Part shown: positions 61,201 through 64,000 of the stretch, piece after piece
How the letters are laid out: every line of letters begins with the position of its first letter
How positions within the stretch are numbered: position 1 is the first letter of the stretch
From: Sciurus carolinensis
Lineage: Eukaryota; Chordata; Mammalia; Rodentia; Sciuridae
Reading direction: 5' to 3'
DNA: 64,000 nt
Assembly (NCBI RefSeq): GCF_902686445.1
Contig: NC_062226.1
Span: forward strand, 9,788,501-9,852,500
Program-made: the position numbers and the translations under genes
The notes under the pieces: model-generated
What the model saw: only the letters and a program-made list of their open reading frames with translations
Told to the model about the DNA's origin: nothing
The model's database searches: none

Positions 61201-63509
61201 CATCCTCAAAATACCTAATTTGAGTCTATTTCCTGTGGAGACCCTGATTGATCCATTAGGAACTTGTCCTGATAGAATATGGGAAATGAGAACATTTCTC
61301 AAGGCTCAGCATGGAACAATGAAGAGAACCTCTTAGCTAGACAGAGATGAGGAAAACTGAGAATTCTAGGATCATAACTTATATACCACTGTTTAGGTGC
61401 CTTAAGTAATGTGTTTCTGACTCTCAGACATAAACATGAAGATGAAATTTCAATCCTACAATTGGAAAAACAATTTTATAATAATCAACAACCAACACTT
61501 TCAACACAAATTATATGCTGTTACCTAATTCATTCCTTGCTTTCATTGAGTACTCCTAAATTATTATTCATGGTAGAAAAATTCTTTTTTTAGAATGATA
61601 TATTCAGTTCCAAAGTATATTCACTGTCAATTTTATTAGACAAATTAGTTGTATTATAACTCCATTCTTTCCATAAAACACCAAGTTAAGCCAGGATTTT
61701 CTTTGTGCATTCTGTAAGAAAAGAGTACAGAAAAGTCAAGTTCCAAAGAAAGTTCTACTTGAAAATAAATCCAAGCTGAGTGGTGGTGGTGCACACTGTT
61801 AATCCCAGTGGCTTGGGAGACTGAGACAGGAGGATCACCAGTTCAAAGCCAAGCTCAGCAATTTAGTGAGGCCCTAAGCAACTCAGTGAGACCCTGTCTC
61901 TAAATAAAACATTAAAAAGGGGTGGGGATGGGACTGAGTGGTTAAGTGCTCCTAGGTTCAATCCCTAATACCAAAAAAAAAAAAAAAAAAAAAAGGGAAA
62001 AGGAAAATAAATCCAGAACATTGTTAATGATGGTCTTAAATATAGAGGTATAAGAGTTAGGGTAAAGCCTTCTTTTTTATTTAGTTTTTTCTTTAATGTT
62101 GGGGATTGAACCCAGAGACACTTTACCACTGAGCTACATCTCCACAGTGTAGTGCTTAGTTGCTGAAGGTCTTGCTAAATTGCTAAAGTTGGCTTTGAAC
62201 TTGGCAATCGTCCTGCCTCAGCCTACCAAGTTGCTAGGATTTCAGGCATGCACCACCACACCCAGCAGGTTTACATGTCCTAAAAATTAACCCTTAGTGT
62301 ATGACAAGTGAAATTCCCATTGAAATGTGTAGCTTTTAAAATTTATGGTAAAGGAGATCCACTTAGGATTGAACCAAATATAATCTTAGTTCACTAAGAG
62401 GATTTTCTCTTAATTTGTTTTTTCAAAGGAGGGATTATGGAAATATTTTAGACCATGAAAGAGTAATGAACTTCTTTGTAGGTCTTTGAAACATCTCTTT
62501 TTAGAGGTGTTACTTTGAGACTCTAAATTTCTTTTCAATCAAGAATTAGAAAATGTAACTGGGTGCAGTGGCACACACTTATAATCCCAGTGACTCAGGA
62601 GGCTGAGGCAGGAGGATCACAAGTTCAAAGCCAGCCTCAGCAACTTAGTGAGACCCTAAGTAATTCAGTGAGACCATGTCTCTAAATAAAATATAAAAAA
62701 GGGCTTGGGATGTGACTCAGTGATAAGCACCCCTGAGTTCAATCCCTGGTACCCCAAGAAAGCAAAATTAAAAACTGTAGCAGCAGTGTTAGCCCTAGTA
62801 CTTAGGAAAGCTAGCATTTAGGAAATAGTACCCTGCTCACCCCAATCAAATCTAATTTTTTTAATTTTTTTTTTTTTTAGTTGTAGATGGGCACAATACC
62901 TTTATTTTACTTATTTATTTTTATGTGGTGCTGAGGATTGAACCTAGTGCCTCACACAATGCCAAATAAGCACGCTACCACTGAACCACAACACCAGCCC
63001 TGCCTACTTTTTTTTCTTTTACTTGCTAAATTCTATAGTTTTTTAGGACATTTAGTCTTACTCCAGTTATTCATGGTTTTCAGCCAGTTCAACATGTAAA
63101 ATATGTATCAGGAGTTGCAAAGCTGTCTTAACAACAAGGTTTTAAGTAATTGTTGCTCTTATTCCCTTTATTCACAATTATCACTTAAAATGTTTATTTT
63201 TAACTGAAGGACTCTAAGTGATGCCATGTTGGTCATATTGCTGTAATGCTTCCTGTTAATCCTGTGATTTTGTCTATTGGCATGAGATTTCCTTTAGATT
63301 TGCCTTTCTTACGAATTCTACTTGTGTAATACAGATTTCTAATGTTTTCATTGTCTAAGTTGATGTCTTCTTCCAAATAGGAGAAAAGGTTTTTGACAGC
63401 TCAGCTACAGGAAGTGAAGAACCAGAGTTTGAATCTTTTTCAAAAGAGAGATGAAATGGATGAATTAGAGGGTTTCCAGCAACAGGAACTAAGTAAAGTA
63501 AAGCACATG
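48491..63509 (+). CDS. GOLGA1: GOLGA1 (golgin-97), N-terminal 187 residues (six coding exons)
   Basis: The coding exons are 48491-48625, 56001-56091, 58039-58113, 59026-59123, 60671-60703 and 63381-63509. They join in frame into 187 codons that run on past the window; the full human protein is about 767 residues. Known role: a trans-Golgi coiled-coil tether, held to the membrane by a C-terminal GRIP domain that binds ARL1 (outside this window). It captures endosome-derived carriers with its N-terminus, which is reported to bind TBC1D23. Here the N-terminus [14 protein letters not shown] is basic and amphipathic, followed by a Ser-rich linker ([20 protein letters not shown]). Charged heptad-like sequence starts near residue 60 ([20 protein letters not shown]). 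No defects are seen. Confidence 0.97.
48676..48890 (-). repeat. B1-dID SINE, 50 bp after a coding exon
   Basis: ggtactgggagttgaaccca to ccaccatgcctagctt. Confidence 0.85.
48902..48985 (-). repeat. ID SINE
   Basis: gctggggtttgaacctaggg to tatccccagccccc. Confidence 0.85.
49550..49675 (+). repeat. ID SINE with extended tail
   Basis: ggggctggggttgtagctca, tail aaagatattgtctacaaatt. A further ID 3' scrap lies at 49735-49762. Confidence 0.85.
49770..50540 (-). mobile_element. Old L1 fragment, antisense, split by SINEs
   Basis: 49770-49965 and 50330-50540 (tgatagacatttgagttgtt, tccatgttcaaatgaa) form one L1 piece interrupted at 49968-50300. Confidence 0.6.
49968..50300 (-). repeat. B1-dID SINE with nested extended-tail ID
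   Basis: ID part 49968-50032 and B1 part 50185-50300 flank a separate ID at 50045-50171. Confidence 0.8.
50715..50792 (-). repeat. ID SINE
   Basis: gtgctggggattgaacccag to ctctctagtacc. Confidence 0.85.
51020..51830 (+). mobile_element. L2 LINE 3' region
   Basis: ctgttcactcttcctggaat, ccttcaagacttagctcaca and atggaagccccctcatccct follow the L2 3' coding region. The tail (ggtctctgttactaaaactg) lies near 51780. Confidence 0.75.
51845..51953 (+). repeat. MIR SINE
   Basis: attgtgtgaccgtgggcaag, acatctgtaaaatgaggata. Confidence 0.88.
51954..52119 (+). repeat. B1-dID SINE, 5'-truncated
   Basis: Starts inside B1 at actcaggatgccgaggcagg; inserted within the MIR 3' part. Confidence 0.8.
52832..53172 (+). 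mobile_element. MLT1-type (MaLR) solitary LTR
   Basis: ggtctgaatgtttatgtccc, gccatctgtgaaacagaaag, aataaatttctgtggcttat and cctgaacagactaaaac match MLT1 along its length, including the LTR poly(A) signal at 53101. Confidence 0.88.
53180..53400 (-). repeat. MIR-family SINE, antisense
   Basis: tgtctgccaggctctgtttt, ttacaaatcaggaaagaaac, gtggtaagctgggcctttaa. Confidence 0.7.
53790..54563 (+). mobile_element. L1 3' end: ORF2 C-terminus and 3' UTR, 5'-truncated
   Basis: Encodes pieces such as [20 protein letters not shown] near the known ORF2 C-terminus. Then a (GT)n run at 54186-54206, a purine-rich 3' UTR and an end in gtactaataaaaacattttt. Frame is broken in ORF2. Confidence 0.85.
54569..54774 (-). 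repeat. B1-dID SINE, first of two at one target site
   Basis: Flanked by agtaaaaagatttt at 54554 and 54775. Confidence 0.9.
54789..55044 (-). repeat. B1-dID SINE with (TTCA)n-rich tail, second at the same site
   Basis: Flanked by agtaaaaagatttt at 54775 and 55045. The A-tail has turned into TTCA/TTTA repeats (54789-54868). Confidence 0.9.
55132..55206 (+). repeat. ID SINE
   Basis: ttgctcagtggtagagcact to ccccagcactgcaa. Confidence 0.85.
55207..55241. repeat. (ATC)n microsatellite
   Basis: About 11 ATC units replacing the A-tail of the preceding ID copy. Confidence 0.93.
55478..55575 (-). repeat. ID SINE
   Basis: Tail (ttg)n; target duplication aaagtgatttctt on both sides. Confidence 0.87.
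55772..55821. repeat. 26-bp tandem duplication
   Basis: Unit tttttagcaatcatagttaa plus ttaaag occurs at 55772 and 55798, the second copy lacking its last two bases. No mismatches. Confidence 0.93.
55840..55928 (+). repeat. ID SINE, diverged
   Basis: gtgactccgtagtagagtgc to cagcaccacacacac. Confidence 0.8.
56001..56091 (+). CDS. GOLGA1: GOLGA1 coding exon
   Basis: Acceptor tgcctgtccaacag ends at 56000 and donor gtatgt starts at 56092. It encodes [20 protein letters not shown] then [10 protein letters not shown] plus one base. This is the transition from the Ser-rich linker to the coiled coil. Confidence 0.97.
56870..56985 (-). repeat. MIR-like SINE, antisense
   Basis: aacttagggtcaaggtcata, gatagagctgaaatccagac. 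Confidence 0.6.
57174..57243. repeat. 25-bp perfect inverted repeat overlapping a 20-bp direct repeat
   Basis: Arms 57174-57198 and 57214-57238 are exact reverse complements with a 15-nt spacer. tacccatgacattaagtgtg occurs at 57195 and 57224. Confidence 0.95.
57244..57485 (-). repeat. MIR SINE, antisense
   Basis: ttttattgagcactgtgtgc, gaagaaactaatatttagga, tatttgaattggga-like end. Confidence 0.65.
58039..58113 (+). CDS. GOLGA1: GOLGA1 coding exon
   Basis: Acceptor accctcctcacccaag ends at 58038 and donor gtacgt starts at 58114. Product [20 protein letters not shown] then KHQD, with leucine/isoleucine heptad spacing. It enters in phase 1 and leaves in phase 1. Confidence 0.97.
58114..59025 (+). 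other. GOLGA1: GOLGA1 intron, nothing recognised
   Basis: 912 bp of unique sequence without SINEs. Confidence 0.6.
59026..59123 (+). CDS. GOLGA1: GOLGA1 coding exon
   Basis: Acceptor ctctttgttaacag ends at 59025 and donor gtattt starts at 59124. Product [20 protein letters not shown] then [13 protein letters not shown], continuing the coiled coil; exits in phase 0. Confidence 0.97.
59468..59667 (-). repeat. B1-dID SINE
   Basis: ctggggattaaatccagggc to ctccactgtgccc. Confidence 0.87.
59680..60670 (+). other. GOLGA1: GOLGA1 intron end, nothing recognised
   Basis: AT-rich unique sequence leading to the micro-exon. Confidence 0.55.
60671..60703 (+). CDS. GOLGA1: GOLGA1 micro-exon (11 codons)
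   Basis: Acceptor tttgttttgttttag ends at 60670 and donor gttagt starts at 60704. At 33 nt it encodes [11 protein letters not shown]. It is too short to be found by open-frame length and is recognised because it joins the flanking exons in frame and matches golgin-97. Confidence 0.95.
61770..61996 (+). repeat. B1-dID SINE
   Basis: 23-nt A tail; target duplication aaaataaatcca on both sides. Confidence 0.9.
62089..62266 (-). repeat. B1-dID SINE
   Basis: gttggggattgaacccagag to ccaccacacccagc. Confidence 0.87.
62556..62773 (+). repeat. B1-dID SINE
   Basis: aactgggtgcagtggcacac to gttcaatccctggtacc. Confidence 0.9.
62865..63001 (-). repeat. ID SINE with extended tail
   Basis: tagttgtagatgggcacaat to acaacaccagcccc. 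Confidence 0.87.
63381..63509 (+). CDS. GOLGA1: GOLGA1 coding exon (last in window)
   Basis: Acceptor tcttcttccaaatag ends at 63380 and donor gtatgc starts at 63510. The 43 codons run from [20 protein letters not shown] to [11 protein letters not shown], coiled coil in phase 0. The next exon lies beyond the window. Confidence 0.97.
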
Positions 63510-63634
63510 GTATGCACTTTTGTTAAGAAGCTCAGTACTAAATAACACTCCTGAACAAGAAACCTTGATTATTTACTGTTGGCTTTGCTAATCATCACTG
63601 TGATTGCTGATAATCTCTAGTAGGTTTGGGGGAT

Positions 63635-63846
63635 TGTTTCTTTGTGGTACTGGGGATTGAACTCAGGGGTGCTTAATCTTGAGCCATATCCCCAGCCCTT
63701 TTTATTTTTTATTTTGAGTCAGGGTCTTGCTAAATTGCTTAGAGCCTCACTAAGTTGCTAAAGCTGGCTTTAAACTTGCAATCCTCCTGCCTCAGCCTCC
63801 CGAGCCTCTGGAATTACAGGCATTACTGGAATTACTGTGCTCGGCC
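63635..63846 (-). repeat. B1-dID SINE
   Basis: gtactggggattgaactcag to gctcggccc, with a short repeat (attactggaattactg) near the B1 end. Confidence 0.87.
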
Positions 63847-64000
63847 CTAGTAGTTCTTAGTGTTTATCACATTTGAATTTTTTTTTTAGAAGGGAAAGTT
63901 CTATTTCCTTTTTCTTCTTTTCTTTCTTTGTTTTGCTTTGTTATTGTTTGTTTGTTTTTTCATTTGTTTGTTTCTTATGTTCTAGGGATAAACCTTCTGT

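Larger units (their letters stand above)
60704..63380 (+). other. GOLGA1: GOLGA1 intron before the 129-nt exon
   Basis: 60760-61760 is unrecognised, with a modestly long open frame that has no family resemblance. Four SINEs fill 61770-63001; the rest shows nothing. Confidence 0.6.

Overview
This is a stretch of mammalian nuclear DNA, almost certainly from a squirrel-family rodent (ground squirrel or marmot type). The evidence is the very high density of two SINE types: B1-dID composites (a 7SL-derived B1 head joined to a tRNA-like ID tail) and free ID elements with A and B box remnants. Many carry long A-tails and readable target-site duplications. Ancient mammalian MIR, L2, L1M and MLT1 copies lie in the background. 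There is no prokaryotic, plasmid or phage character.

Two protein genes lie head to tail on the + strand. The 3' half of SCAI (suppressor of cancer cell invasion) occupies about 1-45015. Nine coding exons between 7460 and 35873 join in frame to give the last 319 residues and the stop. A long, SINE-poor region after the stop looks like a roughly 9 kb 3' UTR ending near an AATAAA at 44992. About 0.9 kb further on is a CpG island (about 45880-46600) with NRF1-like and ETS-like sites, the likely promoter of GOLGA1 (golgin-97). Its start codon is at 48491, and six coding exons up to 63509 give the first 187 residues. The rest of GOLGA1 lies beyond the window. The SCAI-GOLGA1 order and orientation match what is known of the human locus.

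Region by region: 1-7459 is a SCAI intron rich in old antisense L1. 7460-14338 holds five SCAI exons with dense SINEs, a 106-nt pure pyrimidine tract and a long purine tract. 14339-27146 is a 12.8 kb intron with an LTR, L1, L2 and MIR copies. 27147-35873 holds the last four SCAI exons. 35874-45015 is the putative long 3' UTR. 45016-48490 is the GOLGA1 promoter and 5' region. 48491-64000 is the 5' part of GOLGA1, with an MLT1 LTR, an L1 3' end and stacked SINE insertions.

The two proteins have unrelated jobs: SCAI is a nuclear cofactor of MRTF/SRF transcription and DNA repair, and golgin-97 is a trans-Golgi tether. I found no undescribed multi-gene system. The points most worth a second look are the SINE-poor putative 3' UTR with a cluster of three Pumilio-type sites, a template-switch-like inverted repeat at 57174-57238, an unexplained 33-bp-arm hairpin at 28032-28166, and two SINEs inserted successively into one target site at 54554-55059.
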